Assembly (NCBI RefSeq): GCF_030369635.1
Contig: NZ_CP128474.1
Location: forward strand, 2,542,001-2,606,000
Reading direction: 5' to 3'
Length of the DNA stretch: 64,000 nt
From: Microbacterium arborescens
Lineage (GTDB): Bacteria; Actinomycetota; Actinomycetes; Actinomycetales; Microbacteriaceae
A program made the translations under genes and the position numbers. Shown in pieces: positions 27,919-35,955 of the stretch (positions are counted from its first letter, which is position 1; each line of letters starts with the position of its first letter). The notes below the pieces were generated by a model that ran no database searches, was not told the origin of the DNA, and was given only the letters and a program-made list of their open reading frames with translations.

Positions 27919-28707
27919 TCAGCCGACTCCGCGGACGTGAACGACGTCACCGGCGCCGACGACGCTTTCGACCGACCCTGTCCGCACGACCAGACGCCCA
28001 TCCTCGTCGAGGCGCTCCGCCGTTCCCGTCAACGTCTCGCCGCCGGGCAGCGAGACGACGACGTCCTCGCCGATCGTGACGCACGCCGCCGCGACGCGCT
28101 CGCGCAGCGCGTCGTCTGCGCCCGACACCGCGAGGTGGGCGATGTGGTCGCGCAGACCGGAGAGGAAGTCCGCCAGCAGCCGATCCTCGTCGGCCGAGGC
28201 ACCCAGCGCGGTGAACGACGTCGCGGTCGCGACCGGCAGATCGACCTCGGCCATGGTCGTGTTGACTCCGGCACCGAGGATCACGTCCCCCGCCTCACCC
28301 GGGAGGACTTCGGCGAGGATGCCGCTGATCTTCCGGCCGTCGACCAGCACGTCGTTCGGCCATTTGACGCCCACGCGCCGACCGTGCAGCTGGGCGGCGA
28401 CCGCGTCGCTCATCGCGAGACCGGCGACGAGCGGGATCCAGCCGCGCAAGCGGACCGGCACGGCCCCGACGCGCAGCAGCACCGAGATCGCGAGGGCGGT
28501 GCCGGCCGGAGCGGTCCAGCTGCGATCGAGCCGGCCCCTCCCGGCGCGCTGGTCGGTCGTCACGACGACGGAGAGATGCGGGTGGGCATCGGGATCGGCC
28601 TCGACGTCGCGACGGAAGTGGGCGTTGGTCGAATCGGTGTGCTCCACGACGTGCAGGCGGGGCGATACCGCGGCCGCACGGGGATAGCCGTTCTCGGGGA
28701 TCGTCAT
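27919..28707 (-). CDS. birA: Biotin--[acetyl-CoA-carboxylase] ligase
   Basis: 262 residues. It attaches biotin to the carboxyl carrier domain; the target is the acyl-CoA carboxylase alpha subunit encoded at 35956. VEHTDSTNAHFRR, QRAGRGRLDRSW and VGVKWPNDVLVDGRKISGIL are the biotin/ATP-binding motifs. It has no N-terminal helix-turn-helix, so it is a ligase only and not a biotin repressor. TAGGGT lies 6 bases before the ATG (leaderless). Divergent from accD with 129 bases between. Confidence 0.95.
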   Translation of the reverse strand: MTIPENGYPRAAAVSPRLHVVEHTDSTNAHFRRDVEADPDAHPHLSVVVTTDQRAGRGRLDRSWTAPAGTALAISVLLRVGAVPVRLRGWIPLVAGLAMSDAVAAQLHGRRVGVKWPNDVLVDGRKISGILAEVLPGEAGDVILGAGVNTTMAEVDLPVATATSFTALGASADEDRLLADFLSGLRDHIAHLAVSGADDALRERVAAACVTIGEDVVVSLPGGETLTGTAERLDEDGRLVVRTGSVESVVGAGDVVHVRGVG

Positions 28708-28713
28708 GGCGTC

Positions 28714-28719
28714 ACCCTA
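28714..28719 (-). promoter_or_regulatory. Candidate -10 (TAGGGT), leaderless birA
   Basis: TAGGGT on the minus strand, ending 6 bases before ATG 28707. Confidence 0.6.
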
Positions 28720-28823
28720 CGATGCCGGATCGGCGCGAGGCGAGGGGTTGCGTCCGAGGGTTTCCACAGGTGATCACCGCCGTCGTTGTGGGCGTGCTCC
28801 AACGGCTGCGGGGCAGCGCTGGA

Positions 28824-28829
28824 TAGGGT
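28824..28829 (+). promoter_or_regulatory. Candidate -10 (TAGGGT), leaderless accD
   Basis: TAGGGT ends 7 bases before GTG 28837. With 28714-28719 on the other strand it makes the birA-accD gap a divergent promoter pair with the same hexamer. Confidence 0.6.
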
Positions 28830-28836
28830 GGAACGC

Positions 28837-30426
28837 GTGACCGACCAGCCCGACCTGTCCACGACCGCCGGCAAGATCGCCGACCTCCGCGCGCGCTACC
28901 AGTCGGCCGTCGTCGACGCCGAGAACACGGCACGCGAGAAGCAGCACAAGAAGGGCAAGCTCACCGCGCGCGAGCGTATCGAGATGCTCGTCGATCCGGG
29001 GTCGTTCGTCGAGCTCGACGAGTACGTGCGGCATCGCACCACCGCGTTCGGCATGGACCGCTCCCGCCCGTACGGCGATTCCGTCGTCTCCGGGGTGGGC
29101 ACGATCCACGGACGCACGGTCGCGGTCTACTCGCAGGACTTCACCACGTTCGGCGGCTCGCTCGGCGAGTCGGCAGGCGAGAAGATCATCAAGGTCATGG
29201 AGCTCGCCCTCCGCGGCGGGATGCCGATCATCGGCATCCTCGACTCCGGCGGCGCCCGCATCCAGGAGGGCGTCGTGGCGCTCGGCAAGTACGGCGAGAT
29301 CTTCCGCCTGAACACCGCCGCATCCGGCGTCATCCCGCAGATCTCGCTCATCATGGGCCCGGCCGCCGGCGGCGCGGTGTACTCCCCCGCCCTCACCGAC
29401 TTCGTGATCATGGTCGACAAGACGAGCCAGATGTTCGTCACCGGCCCCGATGTCATCAAGACGGTGACGGGCGAGGACGTCGGCATGGAGGAGCTCGGTG
29501 GCGCCCACACCCACAACACGCGTTCGGGTGTCGCGCACTACCTCGCCGAGGACGAGGACGACGCGATCGACTACGCGCGCTCGCTCCTGAGCTTCCTGCC
29601 CGACAACAACATGTCGGACGCCCCGGTCTACGAGACCGGTTTCGAGTGGGAGACCACCGACGACGACCGCACCCTGAACACCGTCATCCCCGACTCCCCG
29701 AACCAGCCCTACGACATCCACCAGGTGATCGCCGGCATCGTCGACGAGGGCGACTTCCTCGAGGTGCAGCCGCTGTTCGCGCCGAACATCGTCGTCGGCT
29801 TCGGCCGGGTGGAAGGCCGCACCGTCGGCATCATCGCCAACCAGCCCTCGCAGATGGCGGGCACGCTGAACATCGACGCCGGCGAGAAGGCGAGCCGGTT
29901 CGTGCGCTTCTGCGACGCCTTCTCGGTGCCGATCGTCACTCTCGTCGACGTCCCGGGCTACCTCCCCGGCACCGACCAGGAGTGGACCGGCGTCATCCGC
30001 CGCGGCGCCAAGCTGCTCTATGCCTACGCCGAGGCGACGGTCCCCCTCGTCACGGTGATCTTGCGCAAGGCCTACGGCGGCGCGTACATCGTGATGGGGT
30101 CGAAGCAGCTGGGCGCCGACGTCAACGTGGCCTGGCCCACGGCGGAGATCGCCGTGATGGGCGGGCAGGGTGCGGTGAACATCCTCTACCGCGGTGAGAT
30201 CAAGCGCGCCGAAGAGGCGGGCGAGGATGTCGCCGCCGTCCGATCGCGCCTGGCATCCGAGTACACCTACAACGTGGCTTCCCCGTTCCTCGCAGCCGAA
30301 CGCGGCGAGCTCGACGGCATCATCGAGCCCGCGCAGACCCGCGTGTACATCGCCAAGTCGCTGCGCGCGCTGCGCGGCAAGCGGGCCGAGCTGCCCGCGA
30401 AGAAGCACGGGAACATCCCGCTGTGA
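28837..30426 (+). CDS. accD5: Acyl-CoA carboxylase carboxyltransferase (beta) subunit, propionyl/acetyl-CoA type
   Basis: 529 residues. It transfers CO2 from biotin to acetyl- or propionyl-Co[21 protein letters not shown], the oxyanion-forming [10 protein letters not shown] and [13 protein letters not shown] in the N-domain, then [20 protein letters not shown] and [19 protein letters not shown] in the C-domain, are the AccD5/PccB pattern. GTG 28837 is set by the leaderless -10; an upstream ATG would cross that promoter. The stop overlaps accE (GTGA). It works with AccE and the alpha subunit encoded 5.5 kb downstream. Confidence 0.95.
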   Translation: MTDQPDLSTTAGKIADLRARYQSAVVDAENTAREKQHKKGKLTARERIEMLVDPGSFVELDEYVRHRTTAFGMDRSRPYGDSVVSGVGTIHGRTVAVYSQDFTTFGGSLGESAGEKIIKVMELALRGGMPIIGILDSGGARIQEGVVALGKYGEIFRLNTAASGVIPQISLIMGPAAGGAVYSPALTDFVIMVDKTSQMFVTGPDVIKTVTGEDVGMEELGGAHTHNTRSGVAHYLAEDEDDAIDYARSLLSFLPDNNMSDAPVYETGFEWETTDDDRTLNTVIPDSPNQPYDIHQVIAGIVDEGDFLEVQPLFAPNIVVGFGRVEGRTVGIIANQPSQMAGTLNIDAGEKASRFVRFCDAFSVPIVTLVDVPGYLPGTDQEWTGVIRRGAKLLYAYAEATVPLVTVILRKAYGGAYIVMGSKQLGADVNVAWPTAEIAVMGGQGAVNILYRGEIKRAEEAGEDVAAVRSRLASEYTYNVASPFLAAERGELDGIIEPAQTRVYIAKSLRALRGKRAELPAKKHGNIPL

Positions 30427-30674
30427 CCGGGCCGGATGACGCTCGTGACGAGGCGGCGCGCGAGGAGCGGCCCCTCCGCATCGACGTGCGCCGCGGCAAC
30501 CCGACGCCCGAAGAGCTCGCCGCGCTCATCGCCGTCGTGAGCGAGTCGTACGCCCAGGAGGCGGCCGAGGCCGTCGCCCCGGAGCCGACGCCCGAATCGG
30601 CGTGGCGTCGCTCGGCGCGCGCGCTGCGGACCCCGCTGCGCCGCGGTTTCGGCTGGGGCAGGTTCACCGGCTGA
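30423..30674 (+). CDS. accE: Acyl-CoA carboxylase epsilon subunit
   Basis: 83 residues; small, acidic in the first half and Arg-rich at the end. [20 protein letters not shown] is the recognisable core of the AccE/PCC epsilon family, which stabilises the alpha-beta complex in actinobacteria. It is translationally coupled to accD by a GTGA overlap. Position directly after the beta subunit supports the call. Confidence 0.9.
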   Translation: MTGPDDARDEAAREERPLRIDVRRGNPTPEELAALIAVVSESYAQEAAEAVAPEPTPESAWRRSARALRTPLRRGFGWGRFTG

Positions 30675-30842
30675 CGGCTCGCTCGGGGCGGTTCGCTCCC
30701 GAGCGATTTTGTCCCCCGAAATACCTACAGACAGATCTGGCACATTGCCACAGACTGGATCTGCTGGAACGCTACTGCGTTCGGTCACCTGAGCCTCGTG
30801 CCGGTGACTGCTGCGAGTCGGTTTTCGGGTAACCACTCGCAT

Positions 30843-30875
30843 GGCGAGGGGCGGGCGGCTTCGCCGCCCCTCGCC
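30843..30875. terminator. Hairpin terminator between accE and the convergent membrane-protein gene
   Basis: Arms 30843-30854 and 30864-30875 are perfect 12-base complements (GGCGAGGGGCGG / CCGCCCCTCGCC). The bases between can also pair, so more than one fold is possible. No U-tract. The preceding 165 bases (30675-30842) are less GC-rich and I see nothing definite in them. Confidence 0.75.
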
Positions 30876-30893
30876 CCCAGCACCCCGTCGGCA

Positions 30894-31970
30894 TCAGAGG
30901 CGCGGGCGAGGCCGCGCGATCTCGCGCCAGAGGTCGACCGTCTCGTCGGAACCGTCGTCGTGACGTGATCGGCCGACCACCGTGACCGCCGTATCGGGAT
31001 GCGTCGACGTGCGGATGTAGAGGCGCTCCGACCGCACGCCGTCGAGCACGTCGGCGAGCTCGGCTCGAATGGCGGCGAGTTCGCGTTCATCGAGCCCATC
31101 GAGCCCGCCCTCGTCGAGGAAGGTGACGTGAGAGCCCGAGCGTCGGACGTCCTCGAGGACGCGTCTCACCGCATCGTCCAGCAGGCGGGGCCCGCGCAGC
31201 TCATCACGCAAACGTCCCTCGGCGAGCCGGGCTTGGAGCCGTTCGTCATCGTCGAGGTCGCCATCGGCTTTGATGGTCCGCGAGAGCACCGGGCCCGCGA
31301 CGGCGAGCGCTCGCTGGACGCGAACGCGTCTCTCCCGCCGGCGCCCTTCCTGCGTCGCGAGCCACTCGGACGCCTCGCGTTGAAGGGCCGTCAGTTGCGC
31401 GGTCTCGACGGCGGCTCGGTCGATCAGCAGCACGATGATCTGCGCACCGCCCACCCAGAGGGCGGAACCGACGGCGCCGAGCGACAGAGTCGGCTCGGGA
31501 CCGATCCAGATGACCGACTGCAGGAACAGCATCGCGATCCCCGACCAGGCCACGATCGACCGCCGCCGGACGACGAGGATCGCCATCAGCGCCCCGAGAC
31601 CGCCGAGGCTCCAGGTTGCGAAGGGCTGCAGCCGCCCGGCCTCGCCTGCGGCCCACCACGTGGCGGACGGGATCACGATCGTCACGGCGAAGGCGAGCAG
31701 CGCGATCCACAGGGGCAGCGGCGCCGGGCGGCTCATCCCCGCCGTCACCGCGCTCAACGCCGGGACGTCGGCGGCGGGCCGCGACGGAACGCCCATCGGC
31801 CGCGCGGGCCAGAAGATGCACAGCCCGGTGACGGCGAGGTACACCACGAGGTTGAGGACCAGCACGACCGGCACGTCGACGGGGCGGGTCCAGAACATGC
31901 CGCCCACCGCGAGATACGCGGTGAACGCGACGCCGAGCGCTGAGAGCACCCAACGGACCGAACGGTTCAT
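30894..31970 (-). CDS. Membrane protein resembling a sensor kinase without catalytic motifs
   Basis: 358 residues. About seven hydrophobic segments fill residues 5-190, then a coiled-coil region (TAQLTALQREASEWLATQEG) and a soluble C-terminal domain. The layout copies the neighbouring histidine kinase (membrane part, helical linker, C-terminal alpha/beta domain), but I find no phospho-acceptor His box, no N box and no glycine-rich ATP lid. It overlaps the kinase stop by 4 bases (ATGA) and is third in the operon response regulator-kinase-this. It may be a signal-input or decoy partner; function unknown. Confidence 0.6.
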   Translation of the reverse strand: MNRSVRWVLSALGVAFTAYLAVGGMFWTRPVDVPVVLVLNLVVYLAVTGLCIFWPARPMGVPSRPAADVPALSAVTAGMSRPAPLPLWIALLAFAVTIVIPSATWWAAGEAGRLQPFATWSLGGLGALMAILVVRRRSIVAWSGIAMLFLQSVIWIGPEPTLSLGAVGSALWVGGAQIIVLLIDRAAVETAQLTALQREASEWLATQEGRRRERRVRVQRALAVAGPVLSRTIKADGDLDDDERLQARLAEGRLRDELRGPRLLDDAVRRVLEDVRRSGSHVTFLDEGGLDGLDERELAAIRAELADVLDGVRSERLYIRTSTHPDTAVTVVGRSRHDDGSDETVDLWREIARPRPRL

Positions 31971-33205
31971 GGGCGCTCCCGCCAGCTGATCGACACGGTC
32001 GTTCCGGTCGCGCCGGATTCGACCGTGGCCACTCCTGCCACCGCGGCGACGCGCGCGATGATCGACGCGCGGATGCCGAGGCGGTCTTCGGCGACGCGAG
32101 ACGCCTCGAAACCGGGACCGTCATCGCTCACTGCGATGCCCAGCCCGGTGGCGTCGGCTCGGAACGAGACGCGCAGGTTCGCCGCAGCGGCGTGTTCGAC
32201 CGAGTTGGTGACGGCCTGCGCGGCCGCGAGCTGCAGCGCACGCGCGACGCGACCCGGAACCGCCACGGCGTCGGGGCCGATGTCGTGGGTGACGGCGGTC
32301 GCCGGATGCAGCCTCCGCACGCTCGCTTCGAGCTCGGCACCGAGAGCGGGGGCCGACACCGGCGCGTCCGGGCCCTCCCCCGCCTCCTGGTCGACGTTCG
32401 CAAGACGGGTGAGGGCGTCACGAGCCATCGATACCGCGAGGGTGCGCTCCCGGTCGGTCTCGGCCCGTTCGGCCGCGATGAGGGCCGCCAGCACACTGTC
32501 GTGCATGAGCGCTGCCACAGCGACCCGCTCCTTCTCCACCGCGTCGGCGGCCGCCGCCTGCGCGAAGGAGCGCACGGCCCCCTCCCGCCCGCTGTCGATG
32601 CTGGCGGCGAGAGAGCGGAGGATCCATCCCACGACGATCAGGACACTGGCGAGGATGATGGCGAACGCGGAGTCCAGCGCCACATCGAGCACGGTGGCGG
32701 GCGTGAGTGGCAGCAAGGTCAGCCGCATGGTGCCGTAGAGCAGCGGCAGCAGGAACGCCCAGACGATCTGTCCCGCGAGCGGCATGCAGAACACGGCCGC
32801 GACGGTGCCGACGTTGATGAGGAACCACAGCCAGGGTTGCTCGTCGACCGTCGTGCCGGTTCCGGCTGCGAGCGGCCAGAGGAGCGTCGCGATCGGGAAG
32901 ACGCCCGCGAAGATCCCCGCGAAGACGCGGACACCCCGGGAGGTGAGGAGGGAGATGCACATCATCAGGAGCGAGCCGAGGACGACGACCAGCAGAATCG
33001 TGTTCCAGGTCGGGTTTCCCGCCGGCGCGCTGAGCGCGCCCACGAGCGCCTGGATGCCGATGACCGAGCTTCCCGCGCCGACGACGATTCCCAGGATGCG
33101 GTCGATGCGCGACTGGGTGAACCGCTGCGTCTGAGCCAGAGCTTCACGGAACTCCGCGGGCCGGCGGGGACGGGGGACTCCGGTGTCAGGGGGGTCAGCG
33201 GACAT
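31967..33205 (-). CDS. Sensor histidine kinase, NarL/LiaS-type
   Basis: 412 residues from ATG 33205. Five to six membrane helices span residues 35-200. The dimerisation helix carries AALMHDSVLAALIAAE with His235 as the likely phospho-acceptor. The ATPase domain shows QLAAAQAVTNSVEHAAA (N box) and VSDDGPGF (G1). Such kinases pair with LuxR-type regulators, and one is encoded immediately upstream, overlapping by 11 bases. The in-frame ATG at 33241 lies deeper inside the regulator gene and is less likely. The signal sensed is unknown. Confidence 0.88.
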   Translation of the reverse strand: MSADPPDTGVPRPRRPAEFREALAQTQRFTQSRIDRILGIVVGAGSSVIGIQALVGALSAPAGNPTWNTILLVVVLGSLLMMCISLLTSRGVRVFAGIFAGVFPIATLLWPLAAGTGTTVDEQPWLWFLINVGTVAAVFCMPLAGQIVWAFLLPLLYGTMRLTLLPLTPATVLDVALDSAFAIILASVLIVVGWILRSLAASIDSGREGAVRSFAQAAAADAVEKERVAVAALMHDSVLAALIAAERAETDRERTLAVSMARDALTRLANVDQEAGEGPDAPVSAPALGAELEASVRRLHPATAVTHDIGPDAVAVPGRVARALQLAAAQAVTNSVEHAAAANLRVSFRADATGLGIAVSDDGPGFEASRVAEDRLGIRASIIARVAAVAGVATVESGATGTTVSISWRERP

Positions 33206-33851
33206 CGGAGGCTTCGGCGACGAGACCGTCTTCCATCGCACGGCGGAGGAGGTCGACCTTGGTGGGTGCGGGGCGGCCGACCTCGACGTATTTCACCCGC
33301 ACGCGGGTGATGTTCTCCTTCGCGGTGGAATAGGCGATCCCCAGGCGTTCGGCCACGGCCTTCAGCGGAAGGCCCGCCGCATAGAGCCGCAGCACGTCGC
33401 GCTCGCGCGCGGAGAGCTGAGCGTCGGCGAACGCCCGGTCGCCGTCGACGGCGCTGGCCCACTCGACGTTGTCGAGGTGCTCGCCGCGCGCCACCGTCCG
33501 GATCGCCGCGACGACGTCATCGGCGCGCGCTGATTTGCTGATGACGCCGAGCGCTCCGGCGGCGAGCGCCTCGCGCACGGCGGCCGGCCGGTCGGCGACG
33601 CTGTGGATGATGACCTGCGATCCGTCCCACACGAGCTGCGCGACGTTCTCGGAGACGGTGGCGCCGTCGCCGAGCATGAGGTCGAGGACGACGACATCCG
33701 CCGGTGCCTCGCCGGTCTCTTTGCGCCAGCGCAAGTACTCGGCGACGGTGCTGCCCGTGAAGACGACGTCGCCGACGGACGCGCGGGAACAGGCGGCAGC
33801 GAGCCCGAGTCGGACCGACTCGTGATCGTCGATGAGTGCCACCCGTGTCAT
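33195..33851 (-). CDS. Response regulator, NarL/LuxR family
   Basis: 218 residues. The receiver domain has acidic Asp8/Asp9, phospho-acceptor Asp57 in VVVLDLMLGDG, and Lys106 in VISKSARADD. The C-terminal LuxR-type helix-turn-helix is LSARERDVLRLYAAGLPLKA then AERLGIAYSTAKENITRV. It partners the kinase encoded next. TAGGCT ends 6 bases before the ATG (leaderless), and its TAG is the stop codon of the methyltransferase gene upstream. Targets unknown; autoregulation is likely for this family but no operator was identified. Confidence 0.92.
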   Translation of the reverse strand: MTRVALIDDHESVRLGLAAACSRASVGDVVFTGSTVAEYLRWRKETGEAPADVVVLDLMLGDGATVSENVAQLVWDGSQVIIHSVADRPAAVREALAAGALGVISKSARADDVVAAIRTVARGEHLDNVEWASAVDGDRAFADAQLSARERDVLRLYAAGLPLKAVAERLGIAYSTAKENITRVRVKYVEVGRPAPTKVDLLRRAMEDGLVAEASDVR

Positions 33852-33857
33852 GCGCTC

Positions 33858-33863
33858 AGCCTA
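33858..33863 (-). promoter_or_regulatory. Candidate -10 (TAGGCT) for the two-component operon, built on an upstream stop codon
   Basis: TAGGCT on the minus strand, ending 6 bases before ATG 33851. The TAG (33863-33861) is the stop codon of the methyltransferase gene. Confidence 0.6.
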
Positions 33864-35156
33864 GGACAGCGGACCCTCGTCGGTGAGTACCGCGACCGCC
33901 TCGACGTGGTGCGAGTTGGGGAACAGATCGAGCCCCTGCAGCGACACGGGCGCATAGCCCCCGGCGCGGAGCATGCCGAGGTCGCGCGCGAGGGCGACGG
34001 GATCGCACGCGACGTAGACGAGGGTCGCGGGGCGCAACCGCAGCAGCGAGTCGACGACCTCGCGGCCGGCCCCCGCCCGCGGCGGATCGAGGAGCGTGAC
34101 CCCGGCGCGCATCCGAGCACGCTCGGCGCTCGAGGCCGCCTGCTCCGTCTGGGCGAGCCAGCGGTCGACGCGACCGGTCTCCGCGCGCGCGCCGACCCAC
34201 TCGGCGAGGTTCTCACCGGCATGGTCGGTGGCACGCGGATCGGACTCGACGCTCGTGATCCGGGTGGCGGGGCCGCCGAGCTCCGCGACGGCGGCCGCGA
34301 GCAGCCCCACGCCGCCGTACAGATCGAGGTGCCACGCCTCGGGATCCACCGCGTCGCGTCCTGCCGCGCGCAGCCCCTCGTGCACGGCGTTCCGCAGAGC
34401 AGCCGGCGCGAGACGGTGGACCTGCCAGAAGCCCCCCGCGTCGACCCGGAACTCGCGGTCGCCGACCCGCTCGATCACCGTCTCGCGCAGAGCCGGGTCC
34501 ACGACCGGGCGGGGGCCGCCCCGACCACGACGGCGGGGGGTCTCGGGCCGCGGCAGCGCGCGCACCCGCCCATCGGAGGGCTGCACCAGGTCGAGACGAC
34601 CGGGAGCCGCCGAGCGGCCGCGCGACACCGCGTCAGCGATCGCGGGCGTCGCCAGGGGCAGCTCGTCGACCTCGACGACGCGATGCGATCGGGCCGCGAA
34701 AGGACCGATGCGCCCCTCGTCGTCGACGTGGAGGCTGACGCGCGTGCGCCATCCGGTGCCGTCGGCGGTCTCGTCGGCACCCGCGGCGGCCACCACGACG
34801 TCGCTGTCGACACCGCCGAAGCGCTGCAGGGCGTCGCGCAGGACCCGCTGCTTGAGCTCGCGCTGGTGCGTGAGCTCGATGTGGCCGAAGTCCGCCCCGC
34901 CGGGCCGGTTCTCCGGTGCGGTGCCGATGTCGGCCGGCGCCCAGACATGGGACCTCCGGTGCGGCGACGCCTCGAGCACCTCGAGAGCTTCGGCCCGCCA
35001 GAACGAGGACTTCGCGGTGTCGGTCAGCCGTGCCCGCACCCTTTCTCCGGGGATCGCGTCGGGGACGAACACGACGCGCCCCTCGTGACGGGCGACGAAG
35101 ACGCCGCCATGGGCGACGTCGGTGACGTCGAGATCGAGAAGGTCGCCGGACTGCAT
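33861..35156 (-). CDS. Class I SAM-dependent RNA m5U methyltransferase (TrmA/RumA/RlmD family)
   Basis: 431 residues from ATG 35156. The N-terminal TRAM domain (LLDLDVTDVAHGGVFVARHE) binds RNA. The methyltransferase core has LDLYGGVGLLAAAVAEL (SAM), VTLLDPPRAGAGREVV with the conserved DPPR, and VYVACDPVALARDLGML with the catalytic Cys. The family's N-terminal four-cysteine Fe-S motif is absent, as in many actinobacterial members. Probable substrate 23S rRNA. A GTG at 35174 would add six residues; neither start has a strong signal. Divergent from maf. Confidence 0.88.
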   Translation of the reverse strand: MQSGDLLDLDVTDVAHGGVFVARHEGRVVFVPDAIPGERVRARLTDTAKSSFWRAEALEVLEASPHRRSHVWAPADIGTAPENRPGGADFGHIELTHQRELKQRVLRDALQRFGGVDSDVVVAAAGADETADGTGWRTRVSLHVDDEGRIGPFAARSHRVVEVDELPLATPAIADAVSRGRSAAPGRLDLVQPSDGRVRALPRPETPRRRGRGGPRPVVDPALRETVIERVGDREFRVDAGGFWQVHRLAPAALRNAVHEGLRAAGRDAVDPEAWHLDLYGGVGLLAAAVAELGGPATRITSVESDPRATDHAGENLAEWVGARAETGRVDRWLAQTEQAASSAERARMRAGVTLLDPPRAGAGREVVDSLLRLRPATLVYVACDPVALARDLGMLRAGGYAPVSLQGLDLFPNSHHVEAVAVLTDEGPLS

Positions 35157-35187
35157 CCCACGATGCTCGCACACACGCGCCCACGGG

Positions 35188-35193
35188 TAGCGT
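35188..35193 (+). promoter_or_regulatory. Candidate -10 (TAGCGT), leaderless maf
   Basis: TAGCGT ends 7 bases before ATG 35201. It overlaps an upstream in-frame GTG at 35192, which argues against that longer start. Confidence 0.6.
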
Positions 35194-35200
35194 GAACGGC

Positions 35201-35857
35201 ATGCGCGTGTGCCTCGCCTCGACCTCCCCCGCCCGACTCATGCTGCTGCGACAGGCCGGCATCGAACCGTCGACACGTGCGCCCGAGGTCGACGAGGAGG
35301 CTGTCGTCGCCGCGCTCGAATCAGCGGAGGGCCGGGTTCTGCCGCCCGAGGAGCACGTTCTGCTGCTCGCGCGGCGCAAGGCCGCCGACGTCGTCGCGGC
35401 TCTCCTGCGCGACGAGCCCGAGTTCGACGGCATCGTCATCGGCGGTGACTCGATGTTCGCCTTCGACGGCGAGGTGCTCGGCAAGCCCCTGCTCCCGACG
35501 GTCGCGACCGAGCGGTGGGAGCGGATGCGCGGGGGCACCGGCATCCTCCACTCCGGTCACTCCGTGTTCCGGGTTCGTCCGGGCGCCGCTCCGCGTGAGG
35601 CTCACGCGGTCGCCGAGGCCGCGGTGACCTTCGCCGACGACATCTCCGCGGACGAGATCGCGGCTTACGTCGCCACCGGCGAGCCGTTGCAGGTCGCGGG
35701 CGCCTTCACCGTCGACAGTCTCGGCGGCGCCTTCATCACGCGGGTCGAGGGCGATCCCTCGACCGTGGTGGGGATGTCGCTGTCGACGCTGCGCCGCCTC
35801 GTCGGCGAGCTCGATGTGGCCTGGCCAGACCTGTGGACCACGCCCCGCGCGTCGTGA
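35201..35857 (+). CDS. maf: Maf family nucleoside triphosphate pyrophosphatase
   Basis: 218 residues. It hydrolyses non-canonical or methylated NTPs to monophosphates. LASTSPARLMLLRQAGI is the N-terminal S-x-S-x-x-R signature, GGDSMFAFDGEVLGKP holds the catalytic Asp, and VAGAFTVDSLGGAFITRVEG the C-terminal part. The ATG is chosen from the promoter spacing. The gene sits between accD/accE and the alpha subunit gene, as in mycobacteria, although not functionally linked. 98 bases with a palindrome follow. Confidence 0.92.
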   Translation: MRVCLASTSPARLMLLRQAGIEPSTRAPEVDEEAVVAALESAEGRVLPPEEHVLLLARRKAADVVAALLRDEPEFDGIVIGGDSMFAFDGEVLGKPLLPTVATERWERMRGGTGILHSGHSVFRVRPGAAPREAHAVAEAAVTFADDISADEIAAYVATGEPLQVAGAFTVDSLGGAFITRVEGDPSTVVGMSLSTLRRLVGELDVAWPDLWTTPRAS

Positions 35858-35897
35858 CCGAGACGCCACGTTGGTAGGCATCCGCCCACGTTCAGTC

Positions 35898-35918
35898 GAT
35901 CACTTTGTGCGAGTGATC
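35898..35918. promoter_or_regulatory. Palindrome upstream of the acyl-CoA carboxylase alpha gene
   Basis: GATCACT (35898-35904) and AGTGATC (35912-35918) are perfect complements around TTGTGCG. Their centre is 35 bases before the -10 TAGGCT, so the element sits where an operator would. It could instead be a short terminator for maf (a CAAAAGA run follows, not a U-tract). Confidence 0.45.
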
Positions 35919-35942
35919 CAAAAGAGGAGCGCCTGGGCTCGC

Positions 35943-35948
35943 TAGGCT
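35943..35948 (+). promoter_or_regulatory. Candidate -10 (TAGGCT), leaderless accA
   Basis: TAGGCT ends 7 bases before ATG 35956; there is no Shine-Dalgarno. Confidence 0.6.
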
Positions 35949-35955
35949 GGCATTC

